64,000 bases of DNA from Methylophaga sulfidovorans. Its GTDB lineage: Bacteria; Pseudomonadota; Gammaproteobacteria; Nitrosococcales; Methylophagaceae. The stretch is taken from positions 62,001-126,000 of the forward strand of contig NZ_FOSH01000004.1 in assembly GCF_900114205.1 (NCBI RefSeq). Reading direction: 5' to 3'. The position numbers were made by a program, and so were the translations under genes. The notes under the pieces are model-generated. The model saw only the letters and a program-made list of their open reading frames with translations. It made no database searches and had not been told where the DNA came from. Positions 1-15,435 of the stretch are shown one piece after another (position 1 is the stretch's first letter; each line of letters starts with the position of its first letter).

Positions 1-6
1 GTAAAG

Positions 7-23
7 TTGGCACATATTCTGCT
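7..23 (+). promoter_or_regulatory. sigma-54 (RpoN) type promoter upstream of the porin-glnK-amtB unit
   Basis: The sequence TTGGCACA-TATT-CTGCT matches the -24/-12 consensus (TGGCAC, then TTGC). The invariant GG lies at 9-10 and GC at 21-22, with exactly 10 bases between them. Transcription would begin near 33-36, ahead of the porin start at 121. RpoN with phosphorylated NtrC is the established regulator of glnK-amtB in many proteobacteria, which fits. NtrC sites would lie upstream, outside the window. Confidence 0.75.
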
Positions 24-120
24 CTTGTTGTTGTAGTCTGAATACAAAGTGTTGCAAAAGACCAACGCATGGATTCAAAAAAGACTAATAAACATTTTAA
101 AACCGAGGAGTAACACCATA

Positions 121-873
121 ATGAAATTACGTACAATTTCGGCTCTTACACTAGCAGCATCATCAATGTTTGCTGCATCATCAGCAATGGCTTGGGAAAG
201 TGAAGACGGTCAGCATTCAGTTAGTGCATCAGTAGGCTTATTTAGCGATTACATCTTCCGTGGTATTTCGTTGACAGACGAAGACCCAGCCATTCAAGGT
301 AGCTTTGACTACTCGCATTCTTCTGGTTTATATGCAGGTACATGGGCATCAAACATTTCAACTGGTGCAGACAACAGTATTGAAATTGATCTTTATGCTG
401 GTTTTGCTAACGAATTCGGTGACTCAGGTGTAGGCTACGATGTATCTGTTTTACGTTACACATACCCTGGCACAAGCGGTTCTGATGGTGACTACACTGA
501 ATTTCTTGGTTCTTTGTCATATAGCTACTTCACAGCAATGATCGGATATACAAGTGATATTCCTGATGGAAGTGGTCATGATGTTGATGAAGTTTATTAC
601 AACTTAGCATTTGACTATGAACTACCATACGGTATCGGCTTTAATGCTGCTGTTGGTTATACTGATTCTGAACGTAATGATTTCTCAAACAAAACCCCAG
701 GCACAAACTTAGCCGATAGCTATGTTGACTACACAATCGGTCTGAGTAAACCATTTGTAGGCTTAGATTGGTCAATAGCTTATGTTGGAACCAACAGTGA
801 CGGTAAAGATTTTGAAGCTGGTGAAGGAACATCTGACGATCGCTTCGTAGCTAGCGTTAGTACATCATTCTAA
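121..873 (+). CDS. TorF-family putative porin (TIGR02001 / Gcw_chp)
   Basis: A 250-residue outer-membrane beta-barrel candidate. The start at 121 follows a good Shine-Dalgarno (gaggag at about 106-111) and gives a clear signal peptide ending near SSAMA-W. A longer reading from 49 exists but places the signal peptide internally. The mature protein opens with the family signature (SVGLFSDYIFRGIS) and consists of alternating aromatic strands, ending with the terminal Phe typical of outer-membrane barrels (STSF). The substrate of this family is not established. It is the first gene behind a sigma-54-type promoter and directly precedes glnK and amtB, so a role in outer-membrane entry of nitrogen compounds is plausible, though inferred. 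A perfect hairpin follows the stop codon. Confidence 0.85.
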   Translation: MKLRTISALTLAASSMFAASSAMAWESEDGQHSVSASVGLFSDYIFRGISLTDEDPAIQGSFDYSHSSGLYAGTWASNISTGADNSIEIDLYAGFANEFGDSGVGYDVSVLRYTYPGTSGSDGDYTEFLGSLSYSYFTAMIGYTSDIPDGSGHDVDEVYYNLAFDYELPYGIGFNAAVGYTDSERNDFSNKTPGTNLADSYVDYTIGLSKPFVGLDWSIAYVGTNSDGKDFEAGEGTSDDRFVASVSTSF

Positions 874-884
874 ACTTCTCACAA

Positions 885-1274
<390 letters not shown>

Positions 1275-1292
1275 GCTTGGGGAGTAGATAAT

Positions 1293-2564
1293 ATGGAAAA
1301 TCAAATTTTCGAACTCCAATATGCCATGGATACCTTTTACTTCTTAGTAATGGGTGCTCTTGTCATGTGGATGGCCGCCGGTTTCTCAATGTTAGAGGCA
1401 GGTCTGGTTCGTGCAAAAAATACGACTGAAATCTTAACCAAAAACGTGATGTTGTTTGCCATTGCATGTACAGCTTATCTGGTTGTTGGTTATGACATCA
1501 TGTATGGTGGCGGCATCTTCCTTGCTGGAATCGATGGCGGTGAAACATTAGTTGCAGACGCTTTAGCTTCTTCTGCTGAAAATGGTTTTGATGGCGGCTC
1601 TGTTTACTCAGCTGCTTCAGACTTTTTCTTCCAAGTAGTTTTCGTTGCAACAGCCATGTCTATCGTCTCTGGTGCAGTTGCTGAACGTATGAAATTATGG
1701 GCATTCGCTGGTTTTGCTATCGTAATGACTGCATTTATTTACCCAATGGAAGGTTCATGGACTTGGGGTGGTAACGATGTCTTCGGTATGTACAACCTTG
1801 GTGACCTTGGTTTCTTAGACTTTGCTGGTTCAGGTATCGTGCATATGGCTGGTGCTGCTGCAGCACTTGCAGGCGTATTATTACTTGGTGCACGTAAAGG
1901 TAAATACGGTCCTAACGGTGAAATTAACCCAATCCCAGGTGCTAACCTGCCAATGGCAACATTAGGTACATTCATTCTATGGATGGGTTGGTTCGGTTTC
2001 AACGGTGGTTCAGTATTAAAACTGGGTGATATTGCCAGTGCAAACTCAGTTGCCATGGTATTCCTGAACACAAATGCTGCAGCGGCTGGTGGTGTTATTG
2101 CTGCCTTAATCGTTGCAAAAATCATGTTCGGTAAAGCTGACTTAACAATGATTCTTAATGGTGCATTAGCAGGTCTTGTAGCTATCACTGCTGGTCCTGA
2201 TACACCATCACCATTAATGGCAACCATTATCGGTGCTATCGGCGGTATTATTGTTGTATTCTCAATCGTCTTCTTAGACAAATTGAAAATTGATGATCCT
2301 GTTGGTGCTATCTCTGTTCACGGTACCGTTGGTCTGTGGGGTCTGTTAGCAGTACCTTTAACAAACAGTGATGCTTCATTCTCTGGCCAGTTGATTGGTG
2401 CAGCAACCATCTTTGTATGGGTATTTGTTGCAAGCTTAATTGTCTGGGCAATTCTGAAAGCAGTCATGGGTCTGCGTGTCTCTGAAGAAGAAGAGTACGA
2501 AGGCGTTGACTATGTAGAATGTGGTATGGAAGCTTATCCAGAGTTCACTAACACTGGTAAATAA
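1293..2564 (+). CDS. amtB: Ammonium transporter AmtB
   Basis: A 423-residue polytopic inner-membrane ammonium channel with about 11 transmembrane helices. It shows the family features: an N-terminal segment ending in the AGLVRAKN region, the pore twin histidines (in GSGIVHMAGA and ISVHGTVGLWG), and the Amt signature around EGSWTWGG. No cleavable signal peptide is obvious. The C-terminal cytoplasmic tail (EEEYEGVDYVECGMEAYPEF) resembles the tail that couples to GlnK. The gene follows glnK closely, with a ggggag ribosome site, and is followed by a strong terminator, so it closes the operon. Confidence 0.96.
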   Translation: MENQIFELQYAMDTFYFLVMGALVMWMAAGFSMLEAGLVRAKNTTEILTKNVMLFAIACTAYLVVGYDIMYGGGIFLAGIDGGETLVADALASSAENGFDGGSVYSAASDFFFQVVFVATAMSIVSGAVAERMKLWAFAGFAIVMTAFIYPMEGSWTWGGNDVFGMYNLGDLGFLDFAGSGIVHMAGAAAALAGVLLLGARKGKYGPNGEINPIPGANLPMATLGTFILWMGWFGFNGGSVLKLGDIASANSVAMVFLNTNAAAAGGVIAALIVAKIMFGKADLTMILNGALAGLVAITAGPDTPSPLMATIIGAIGGIIVVFSIVFLDKLKIDDPVGAISVHGTVGLWGLLAVPLTNSDASFSGQLIGAATIFVWVFVASLIVWAILKAVMGLRVSEEEEYEGVDYVECGMEAYPEFTNTGK

Positions 2565-2587
2565 ACCAAGTTAGTCACACTCAATAA

Positions 2588-2626
2588 GAAAAAGGGCAAG
2601 TATTAATTACTTGCCCTTTTTTTATT
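2588..2626. terminator. Bidirectional rho-independent terminator between amtB and hemE
   Basis: A perfect 10-bp stem (2591-2600 aaagggcaag with 2610-2619 cttgcccttt) followed by a T-tract on the plus strand and preceded by an A-rich tract. It can stop amtB transcription and also convergent hemE transcription. Confidence 0.9.
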
Positions 2627-2646
2627 TTACGACATCAGAAATATAG

Positions 2647-3711
2647 TTACCGATGATACTTTTCGCTTAAGCGATGAACTGAATCTACCAGTCTTGCCAT
2701 GTTCTCAGGATTGACTGATGGATGGATGCCATGGCCCAGGTTAAATACATGGCCGGTTCCATTTCCATAAGCTTCAAGAATCGTGCTCACTTCTTGTTCA
2801 ACCCGATCTGGTGATGCATATAAAACACAAGGGTCCATATTACCTTGCAGCGTCACTCTATCACCGACTCGCTGTCTTGCTGAATGAATATCAGTTGTCC
2901 AATCCAATCCCAATCCATTCACACCCGTCTCAGCCATCCACTCCAGCCACTGTCCACCGCCTTTCGTAAACATTGTTACTGGTACTTCTCGTCCTTCAGA
3001 CTCTTTAATCAGGCCATTGACGATTTTTTCCATATAAGCCAGAGAAAACGTTTTGTAATTTTCCGGGCTTAATGCGCCGCCCCAGGTATCAAACAACATA
3101 ATCGCCTGTGCCCCGGCTTTGATCTGGGCATTTAAATAAGCAATAACCGAATCAGCTAAGACATTTAATAAAGCGTGCATTTGTTCCGGCGCATCAAACA
3201 TCATGCCCTTCACTTTTGCAAAATCTTTGCTACTACCACCTTCTACCATATAACACGCCAATGTCCATGGGCTGCCACTAAAGCCGATGAGCGGTACTTT
3301 GCCATCAATTTCTTTTCTGGTTAGACGAATCGCATCCATGACATAACCAAGAGAATCTTCCATATCTGGAACGGAAAGATTGGCTATGTCCTGAGCATTC
3401 TGAATTGTTTTTGAAAACTTAGGCCCTTCACCTGCCACAAAGTGCAGTCCGAGTCCCATTGCATCAGGAACGGTCAATATGTCTGAAAAGATGATAGCAG
3501 CATCAAGATCATAGCGTCTGAGCGGTTGCAGGGTTACTTCACAAGCTAATTCAGGTGTTGAGCACAGTGTCATAAAGTTACCTGCTTTTTGCCTAACTTC
3601 ACGATATTCAGGCAAATAACGGCCCGCCTGACGCATAACCCATACCGGTGTTTTATCTACCGGTTGTTTTAGCAATGCTCTGAGATAACGATCGTTTTTT
3701 AGACTGCTCAC
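2647..3711 (-). CDS. hemE: Uroporphyrinogen decarboxylase
   Basis: A 354-residue enzyme of haem synthesis that converts uroporphyrinogen III to coproporphyrinogen III. Family motifs are present: the N-terminal [10 protein letters not shown], the FSDIL segment carrying the catalytic Asp, and [12 protein letters not shown] near the C-terminus. Length matches bacterial HemE. The start is preceded by an aggag ribosome site. It lies downstream of gltBD on the same strand but behind a terminator, so it is probably expressed separately or by read-through. Confidence 0.96.
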   Translation of the reverse strand: MSSLKNDRYLRALLKQPVDKTPVWVMRQAGRYLPEYREVRQKAGNFMTLCSTPELACEVTLQPLRRYDLDAAIIFSDILTVPDAMGLGLHFVAGEGPKFSKTIQNAQDIANLSVPDMEDSLGYVMDAIRLTRKEIDGKVPLIGFSGSPWTLACYMVEGGSSKDFAKVKGMMFDAPEQMHALLNVLADSVIAYLNAQIKAGAQAIMLFDTWGGALSPENYKTFSLAYMEKIVNGLIKESEGREVPVTMFTKGGGQWLEWMAETGVNGLGLDWTTDIHSARQRVGDRVTLQGNMDPCVLYASPDRVEQEVSTILEAYGNGTGHVFNLGHGIHPSVNPENMARLVDSVHRLSEKYHR

Positions 3712-3758
3712 TTTTAACTCCTGAATAGCTGAACCTATTTTTTAAGAATGATAGATAT

Positions 3759-3810
3759 AAAAAAGGCTTCATCATACAGGAAGCAATATCCCTGTATGAA
3801 AAAGCCTTCT
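3759..3810 (-). terminator. Rho-independent terminator after gltD
   Basis: A long inverted repeat (3764-3780 against 3791-3807, 17 bases per arm with two central mismatches) and a T-rich run on the minus strand after the stem. It lies just past the gltD stop codon and before hemE. Confidence 0.75.
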
Positions 3811-3833
3811 CATTTAACGGTCTAGATCAGTGA

Positions 3834-9763
<5,930 letters not shown>

Positions 9764-9843
9764 TGCTCACCCGTCGGATAGCCCGGCGGTATTCGGAATC
9801 ATCTTCGAGGAGCGTTGACCAAATACGGCAGAAAGGATCATCT

Positions 9844-9872
9844 ATTATAACGATGGATACCTTGCCATTCAA
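9844..9872 (-). promoter_or_regulatory. Sigma-70-type promoter for gltBD
   Basis: On the minus strand, TTGAAT (9867-9872), a 17-base spacer and a perfect TATAAT (9844-9849). Transcription would start near 9837, giving a leader of about 75 bases to the gltB GTG. Found by eye; no transcript data. Confidence 0.55.
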
Positions 9873-9973
9873 TTATTACGATACCTTCCTTGGCAAAATA
9901 TGAGCGTTAAATTTTCCTATTTTCAATAAAATAGCTAAAATGCACTGTTTTCGACGAGAACAACGGAACGATC

Positions 9974-10465
9974 ATGGACAAACCCTTAATCGGTGTCGTC
10001 ATGGGCAGCAACAGTGACTGGCCCGTTATGCAAAAAGCAGTTGAGCAACTAGAAGCGTTTGGCATCAGCTATGAAGCCAAAGTTGTTTCGGCTCATCGTA
10101 CGCCAGACTTATTGACGGAATACGCAGAAACGGCCCAACAACGAGGACTCGCTTGTATTATAGCAGGTGCCGGTGGTGCCGCGCACTTACCCGGTATGCT
10201 TGCAGCCAGTACTATCGTTCCAGTTTTAGGTGTGCCGGTGCCATCTAAGTATCTTAAAGGCCAAGACTCACTATTGTCGATTGTACAAATGCCTAAAGGT
10301 GTTCCCGTCGCTACATTTGCGATCGGTGAAGCCGGCGCAGCTAATGCGGCATTATTTGCAATCGCGCAGTTAGCAGTTAATGACAAAAGCCTGGCAGACA
10401 AACTGGATGCTTTCCGCAAAAAACAACATCAAACCGTTGTCGAGATGACGCTGCCACCTCAATAG
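9974..10465 (+). CDS. purE: N5-carboxyaminoimidazole ribonucleotide mutase
   Basis: A 163-residue class I PurE that rearranges N5-CAIR to CAIR in purine synthesis. The conserved start ([12 protein letters not shown]), SAHRTPD and [10 protein letters not shown] segments are visible. Length is typical. It is divergent from gltB and followed by purK, its pathway partner, after about 110 AT-rich bases. The start has a short ggaa ribosome site. Confidence 0.96.
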   Translation: MDKPLIGVVMGSNSDWPVMQKAVEQLEAFGISYEAKVVSAHRTPDLLTEYAETAQQRGLACIIAGAGGAAHLPGMLAASTIVPVLGVPVPSKYLKGQDSLLSIVQMPKGVPVATFAIGEAGAANAALFAIAQLAVNDKSLADKLDAFRKKQHQTVVEMTLPPQ

Positions 10466-10578
10466 TACACAAATTATTAAAGTGTATTGATTAATTTTTA
10501 ATCAATTCCACACCATAATAAAGTAATTACGCCCACACAACTCTTATTTCGACTCGCTAATATTAAATGAGGTCAATG

Positions 10579-11718
10579 ATGAATACACAGATTTTACCCG
10601 GTTCAACATTAGGTATGCTGGGTGGAGGTCAACTTGGCCGCATGTTTACCTCTGCTGCTCAAATCATGGGCTATAAGGTTGTGGTTCTCGATCCCGATCC
10701 ACAAAGTCCGGCAGGTGTTATTGCGGATCAGCATATCTGTGCTGCTTACGATGATGAAAAAGCATTAGATGACATGGCACAGCTATGCGCAGCCATTACT
10801 ACTGAGTTTGAAAACATTCCTGCACAAACATTAGCTTTTCTTGAGCAAAAAACCATCGTACACCCATCATCAAAAGCTTTGGCATCAACACAGAACCGAA
10901 ATGTCGAAAAGAATTTTATTGCTTCACTCGGTATTCAAACAGCGCCTTTCTTCTGCATCCGTCGTAAACAAGATATCGCGGAAGCAGAAAAAGTCATTGC
11001 TTTTCCAGCTATCCTCAAAGTAGCAACCTTTGGTTATGACGGCAAAGGCCAAATCCCCTGCAAGACCATTGAAGATGTTTACGCCGGATTTGAAACATTA
11101 GGTGAAAAAGAATGTGTTCTAGAACAACGAATTGATTTAGACAAAGAAATCTCGGTTGTTCTGGCCAGAAGTCAAACCGGCACCATTATTAACTTCCCTG
11201 TTGCAGAAAATGTGCATGTGAATGGTATTTTACATACAACAACAGTCCCAACCTCCGTCCATGCGGAACAAGCACAAAAGGCCATTCAAATGGCTAATGA
11301 TATTGCCAAAGGTTTGGGCTATGTAGGTACTATGGCCGTGGAGTTTTTTGTCAGTCAAACAGGTGAAATCATTGCTAATGAGATAGCACCCCGCCCTCAT
11401 AATTCTGGCCATTACACGCTTGACGCTTGCCACACATCACAATTCGAACAACAAGTTCGTATGTTATGTGGTTTACCTGCCGGAGATTGTGACCTAACCA
11501 CCCCCGTTGTCATGGTGAACTTATTAGGTGACGTCTGGGGTAACAGCCAGCCTCACTGGGAAACGCTACTATCAGAAGCCAATATCAAACTGCATTTATA
11601 CGGTAAACAAGAAGCACGCCCAGGCCGTAAAATGGGACATTTCAATGTCCTGGCTGGAACGGTTGATCAAGCAATGCAACAAGCCGAAACCTGTTTTGAG
11701 AATTTAAAAGCAGATTGA
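10579..11718 (+). CDS. purK: N5-carboxyaminoimidazole ribonucleotide synthase
   Basis: A 379-residue ATP-grasp enzyme that carboxylates AIR with bicarbonate to N5-CAIR, the substrate of PurE. Visible motifs are the N-terminal GGGQLGRM dinucleotide-like loop, the ATP-grasp segment KVATFGYDGKGQ and the metal-site stretch NEIAPRPHNSGHYT. The start at 10579 is chosen because the Shine-Dalgarno-like tgaggt at 10568-10573 is correctly spaced for it. ATGs at 10567 and 10576 are in frame upstream, but the first overlaps that site. Confidence 0.95.
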   Translation: MNTQILPGSTLGMLGGGQLGRMFTSAAQIMGYKVVVLDPDPQSPAGVIADQHICAAYDDEKALDDMAQLCAAITTEFENIPAQTLAFLEQKTIVHPSSKALASTQNRNVEKNFIASLGIQTAPFFCIRRKQDIAEAEKVIAFPAILKVATFGYDGKGQIPCKTIEDVYAGFETLGEKECVLEQRIDLDKEISVVLARSQTGTIINFPVAENVHVNGILHTTTVPTSVHAEQAQKAIQMANDIAKGLGYVGTMAVEFFVSQTGEIIANEIAPRPHNSGHYTLDACHTSQFEQQVRMLCGLPAGDCDLTTPVVMVNLLGDVWGNSQPHWETLLSEANIKLHLYGKQEARPGRKMGHFNVLAGTVDQAMQQAETCFENLKAD

Positions 11719-11719
11719 T

Positions 11720-12025
11720 TTGACGACTAAAAATAATCATATTTCCATTAGTTACTGTACACAGTGTCGCTGGTTACTGAGAGCCACTTGGATGGCGCAA
11801 GAACTATTGACTACATTTGATGGTGAAATCACTTTGCTGACTTTAATCCCGGCAACCGGAGGGCTGTTTGAGGTGCGAGCGAATGATGAACTAATATGGT
11901 CCCGAAAAGAGCAAGGCCGCTTTCCTGAGATTACTGAGTTAAAGCAGCTGGTGCGTGATATCATCGCCCCTGACAGGTCTCTCGGTCATAGTGATAAGAA
12001 ACCAAGCTCTGACAATCAATCATAA
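11720..12025 (+). CDS. SelT/SelW/SelH-family (Rdx) selenoprotein homologue
   Basis: A 101-residue protein with the Rdx thioredoxin-like signature: an N-terminal strand followed by CTQC (a cysteine form of the CxxU motif), then the GLFEV segment and a C-terminal KQLVRDII helix. The reading frame opens with TTG one base after the purK stop, with no in-frame ATG before the CxxC motif, so the start is uncertain. Family members are small thiol-redox proteins of unclear function. Its tight position suggests co-transcription with purEK, which does not by itself indicate a purine role. Confidence 0.75.
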   Translation: MTTKNNHISISYCTQCRWLLRATWMAQELLTTFDGEITLLTLIPATGGLFEVRANDELIWSRKEQGRFPEITELKQLVRDIIAPDRSLGHSDKKPSSDNQS

Positions 12026-12040
12026 GTCGAGGTGAAGACT

Positions 12041-12556
12041 ATGCGTGCAGACATCAAATTGATGCATCCGCTTTTAAAGATCAGCATTTCCATGCTGTTT
12101 ATGCTGCTTTTAATGGGATGTGATAACGCAAATTCGCCAGCGCCCAACTCACCCAAACAACATAAAGCGACAGAATTAAGTAGTAAAAATATTAATGAAT
12201 ATGCGAATGAAATGGCGAATAGCTATATAAGCATTCAAGAACAACTACTTAAGCATTATCAGCAAGCCAAACAGTCCAACAATACTTATGATTTTATTCA
12301 GTATCGTAACCATAAATGGACACCTGAATATATGTCTATGAAGACAAGGTACAGCCGGGATTTTGAGCACAATAAAGCGTTTTTAGAAAAACAGCCTAGT
12401 GCCCCTTTGTTTGCCATCTATGAAAACCTGATTTACATCGGCCTGGATCTGAAAAATGGCTTGCTGGAAGATGATGAGGCTCGTCAAAAAACTGCCTTAG
12501 AAGAAGCTGAAAAAGATAAACAACAAGTGGTTAACATCCAGCAACAACTTAAATAA
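12041..12556 (+). CDS. Hypothetical lipoprotein
   Basis: A 171-residue protein of unrecognised family. The start at 12041 is set by a strong gaggtg ribosome site six bases upstream; the frame also reads from a GTG at 12032. The N-terminus has a hydrophobic segment ending in the lipobox LLMGC, so it is probably a lipid-anchored periplasmic protein. The rest is polar and helical, with a Lys/Glu/Gln-rich C-terminal coiled-coil-like stretch (EEAEKDKQQVVNIQQQ). It is the last gene of the plus-strand pur cluster and converges on topA. Confidence 0.6.
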   Translation: MRADIKLMHPLLKISISMLFMLLLMGCDNANSPAPNSPKQHKATELSSKNINEYANEMANSYISIQEQLLKHYQQAKQSNNTYDFIQYRNHKWTPEYMSMKTRYSRDFEHNKAFLEKQPSAPLFAIYENLIYIGLDLKNGLLEDDEARQKTALEEAEKDKQQVVNIQQQLK

Positions 12557-12576
12557 GTTATTGCTGGATAAGGTAT

Positions 12577-14859
12577 TTAGCTTTCTACTTTCTCTGAATA
12601 ATCACAATCTTTCTGTGGGCAGACTTTTTCTGTGCCACGACTCTTTGTCGTTTTTAATGTAAGAATCGGCCAGTTACATTTCGGGCAGGGCTCTTTCAGT
12701 GGCTCGTTCCATAAAGCGTAATCGCAATCAGGATATTCCGAACAGGAATAAAAGACTTTTCCTCGACGTGATTTGCGCGTCAGAATCTCACCTTTATGGC
12801 ATTGTGGACATTCAACACCAGTATTGGCAGGCTGTTCCAGTGATTCAATATGTTTACACTTAGGATAGCTGGAGCAACCAATGAATTTTCCATACCGCCC
12901 CGTTCGTATCCATAAATCAGAGCCACATTTTGGACATTTTCTGCCCTCAACTACCTCGGGTTCATTATTGGTGGTTTCTTCACCATCAATATTTCGTGTG
13001 TAATCACACTCAGGGTAACCAGTACAACCAATAAAACGACCACTGCGGCCAAGACGGCTGGATAATTTTTTGCCACATTTAGGACAGTCTTCATCCAGCA
13101 GTTCTTGTGTTACATCACTGCGTTGGACTTCTTTGTCTTTGGTTTCGACTTGTTCCTTGAAGGGGCCCCAAAATTTTCTCAGTAACGGTACCCATTCTTC
13201 CTCGCCCCTGGCTACCGCATCAAGTTCATCCTCTAACTCAGCGGTAAAGTTGTAATCAACATACTTAGTAAAGTGATTAACAAGGAATTTACCCACCACA
13301 CGGCCTACATCTGTTGGGTGAAACCGTTTATTAATAATTTCTACATATTCACGCTGTACCAGTGTAGAAATGATGCTGGCATAGGTCGAAGGACGCCCAA
13401 TGTCATGTTCTTCTAAGCTTCTAACCAGACTGGCTTCACTGTACCTTGGTGGCGGCTCAGTAAAATGCTGCTCAGGTCTGATCGCTTTTAAGTCAACCAC
13501 CTGCCCGACTTCCATTGGCGGTAGTAACTTTTCATCTTTATCACTGGAGGCAGAGTCATCCTTATCTTCCAGATAAACGCTCATAAAGCCCGGATTCACT
13601 ACGGTCGAGCCATTCGCGCGGAAAGTGTTACCTTTACCACAAGCCAAATCCACCGCTACAGTATTCAAGGTAGCATGTACCATTTGGCTCGCCATTGTGC
13701 GCTGCCAAACCAGTGTATAAAGCTTCAGCTGATCGGCTGAAAGATAAGCTTTCATATTTTCTGGCGTTCTCAACACAGACGTCGGTCTTATCGCCTCATG
13801 CGCCTCTTGCGCATTTTTTGATTTCGTTTTGTATTCCTGCGGTTTTGCAGGAACCATTTTCTGGCCGTATTTCTCTGCAATGAATCCACGAATTTCATCT
13901 AAGGCTTCTTGAGCCAAGGTCACGGAGTCAGTACGCATATAGGTAATTAAACCAACCGCACCCTCTCCGGTATCGACACCCTCGTATAACTGTTGGGCAA
14001 TGCTCATGGTACGTTGTGCACCAAAGCCAAGTTTGCGTGAAGCTTCTTGCTGTAATGTGGATGTCGTAAAGGGTGCCGCAGGATTACGTTTACGTTGTTT
14101 TTTCTCAACATTCGAAACCAGCAACTTACCTTGTGCAGCTTTCTCCAATGTTTTTACGACCTTAGCTGACTGCTTTTCATCCGTCACGCTGAACTGACTT
14201 AGTTTCTCATCTTCAAAATAAGTTAGTTTGGCCTGGAAGTCTTTTTTATCAGCAATCGCGTCTGCTTCAATGCTCCAGTATTCCTTAGCAACAAAGGCTT
14301 CAATCTCCAGCTCACGCTCGACGATCATTCTTAGTGCTGGACTTTGTACTCTTCCTGCAGAAAGCCCGCGTCGTACTTTTTTCCAAAGCAGTGGCGATAG
14401 GGTGAAGCCCACCAGATAATCCAAAGCGCGTCTTGCCTGCTGCGCATTGACCAGCGACATGGATAATTCACGAGGATGTGCTACCGCATCATTAACAGCT
14501 TGTTTGGTAATTTCGTGGAAAACAACGCGATGTGTCTCTTTGTCTTTAAGCGCGCCACGCTTTTTCAATAGCTCATACAAATGCCATGAAATAGCTTCCC
14601 CTTCTCTATCAGGGTCAGTCGCGAGATAGAGGGAGTCCGCTTTTTTCATCGCTTTTACAATCGCATCGACATGCTTACTGTTACGGTCGATAACCTGGTA
14701 CTTCATCTCAAAATCTTTAGCGGTATCGACCGCACCTTCTTTTGGCAATAAATCACGCACATGACCATAAGAGGCTAAGACTTCGACATCTTTACCGAGA
14801 TATTTTTTGATTGTTTTCGCCTTAGCTGGCGACTCAACGATGACTAGTTTTTTTCCCAT
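12577..14859 (-). CDS. topA: DNA topoisomerase I
   Basis: A 760-residue type IA topoisomerase that relaxes negative supercoils. It shows the TOPRIM domain (IVESPAKAKTIKKYLG at the N-terminus, DPDREGEAI), the catalytic tyrosine in GLITYMRTDS, and four C-terminal zinc-ribbon modules, each with four cysteines. The start is set at MGKKLVIVE (14859), preceded by a gggga ribosome site; a frame extension of nine codons to 14886 has no support. It follows smg on the same strand behind a small terminator. Confidence 0.97.
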   Translation of the reverse strand: MGKKLVIVESPAKAKTIKKYLGKDVEVLASYGHVRDLLPKEGAVDTAKDFEMKYQVIDRNSKHVDAIVKAMKKADSLYLATDPDREGEAISWHLYELLKKRGALKDKETHRVVFHEITKQAVNDAVAHPRELSMSLVNAQQARRALDYLVGFTLSPLLWKKVRRGLSAGRVQSPALRMIVERELEIEAFVAKEYWSIEADAIADKKDFQAKLTYFEDEKLSQFSVTDEKQSAKVVKTLEKAAQGKLLVSNVEKKQRKRNPAAPFTTSTLQQEASRKLGFGAQRTMSIAQQLYEGVDTGEGAVGLITYMRTDSVTLAQEALDEIRGFIAEKYGQKMVPAKPQEYKTKSKNAQEAHEAIRPTSVLRTPENMKAYLSADQLKLYTLVWQRTMASQMVHATLNTVAVDLACGKGNTFRANGSTVVNPGFMSVYLEDKDDSASSDKDEKLLPPMEVGQVVDLKAIRPEQHFTEPPPRYSEASLVRSLEEHDIGRPSTYASIISTLVQREYVEIINKRFHPTDVGRVVGKFLVNHFTKYVDYNFTAELEDELDAVARGEEEWVPLLRKFWGPFKEQVETKDKEVQRSDVTQELLDEDCPKCGKKLSSRLGRSGRFIGCTGYPECDYTRNIDGEETTNNEPEVVEGRKCPKCGSDLWIRTGRYGKFIGCSSYPKCKHIESLEQPANTGVECPQCHKGEILTRKSRRGKVFYSCSEYPDCDYALWNEPLKEPCPKCNWPILTLKTTKSRGTEKVCPQKDCDYSEKVES

Positions 14860-14889
14860 TTTCCCCGATACCAAAAACCTACGCACATA

Positions 14890-14914
14890 TAAACAAAGCC
14901 CGTTAAGACGGGCA
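14890..14914 (-). terminator. Small rho-independent terminator after smg
   Basis: A GC-rich 6-bp stem (14898-14903 with 14908-14913, gcccgt/acgggc, loop of four) followed on the minus strand by tttgttta. It lies between the smg stop and the topA start, so it likely ends the dprA-smg transcript in part. Confidence 0.5.
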
Positions 14915-14943
14915 ATGTTGAAGTTTATTATTTTATTTTTAGT

Positions 14944-15411
14944 CTAGTGGACGACGGCTTCCATGTCTTCAAAGACCAAGTCTTCCATCCAGGCGAAAGC
15001 GACCTCTCTTCCTGGCTGATAAAACAACACCATCAGCACAACCCACTTAAGTTGCTCAAGGTCAATCTCTTCTGTATCCAACGCCATGACTCGTTCGAGT
15101 ACGATCTCCCGGGTTTCGACGTCTAAAACACCCACTTGTTCCAGAAACAATAAATAACCACGGCACTCCACATCCAACCGCTCCAGCTCAATGTCACTAA
15201 AAACGCGCATTGTGGCGTGTCGTTTGAGAGGTTGATCAGCGGCTACGGTCATATTATCTAACCATTCCAGCGCTTTATGAATTTCTAATTCCTGAAAACC
15301 AACCTGCTCTAATTCAAGCTCTAAGACTTCATTATCAGGTTTATTTCGTTCTTCCGTATCGATGTAGGTTTCAAATAGATATAACAACACATCAATGACA
15401 TTTTCTTTCAT
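14944..15411 (-). CDS. smg: Smg protein (DUF494)
   Basis: A 155-residue acidic helical protein of the Smg/DUF494 family. It is recognisable from the N-terminal DVLLYLFETYID segment, the LEQVGF motif and its typical length. Its biochemical role is unknown. The gene usually sits between dprA and topA in gammaproteobacteria, exactly as here, 24 bases after dprA. Confidence 0.9.
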   Translation of the reverse strand: MKENVIDVLLYLFETYIDTEERNKPDNEVLELELEQVGFQELEIHKALEWLDNMTVAADQPLKRHATMRVFSDIELERLDVECRGYLLFLEQVGVLDVETREIVLERVMALDTEEIDLEQLKWVVLMVLFYQPGREVAFAWMEDLVFEDMEAVVH

Positions 15412-15435
15412 CTGACTCTCTTTAATAAGCCTGGT

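Noticed and set aside
1739-2281. Long open frame of 180 codons on the minus strand inside amtB
   Set aside because: It is antisense to a clear AmtB transporter, has a proline/alanine/isoleucine composition typical of a mirrored membrane protein, and has no family features or ribosome site.
10486-10506. AT-rich hairpin (attgatta/taatcaat) between purE and purK
   Set aside because: The stem has no GC pairs beyond one and no T-tract; it is too weak to call a terminator.
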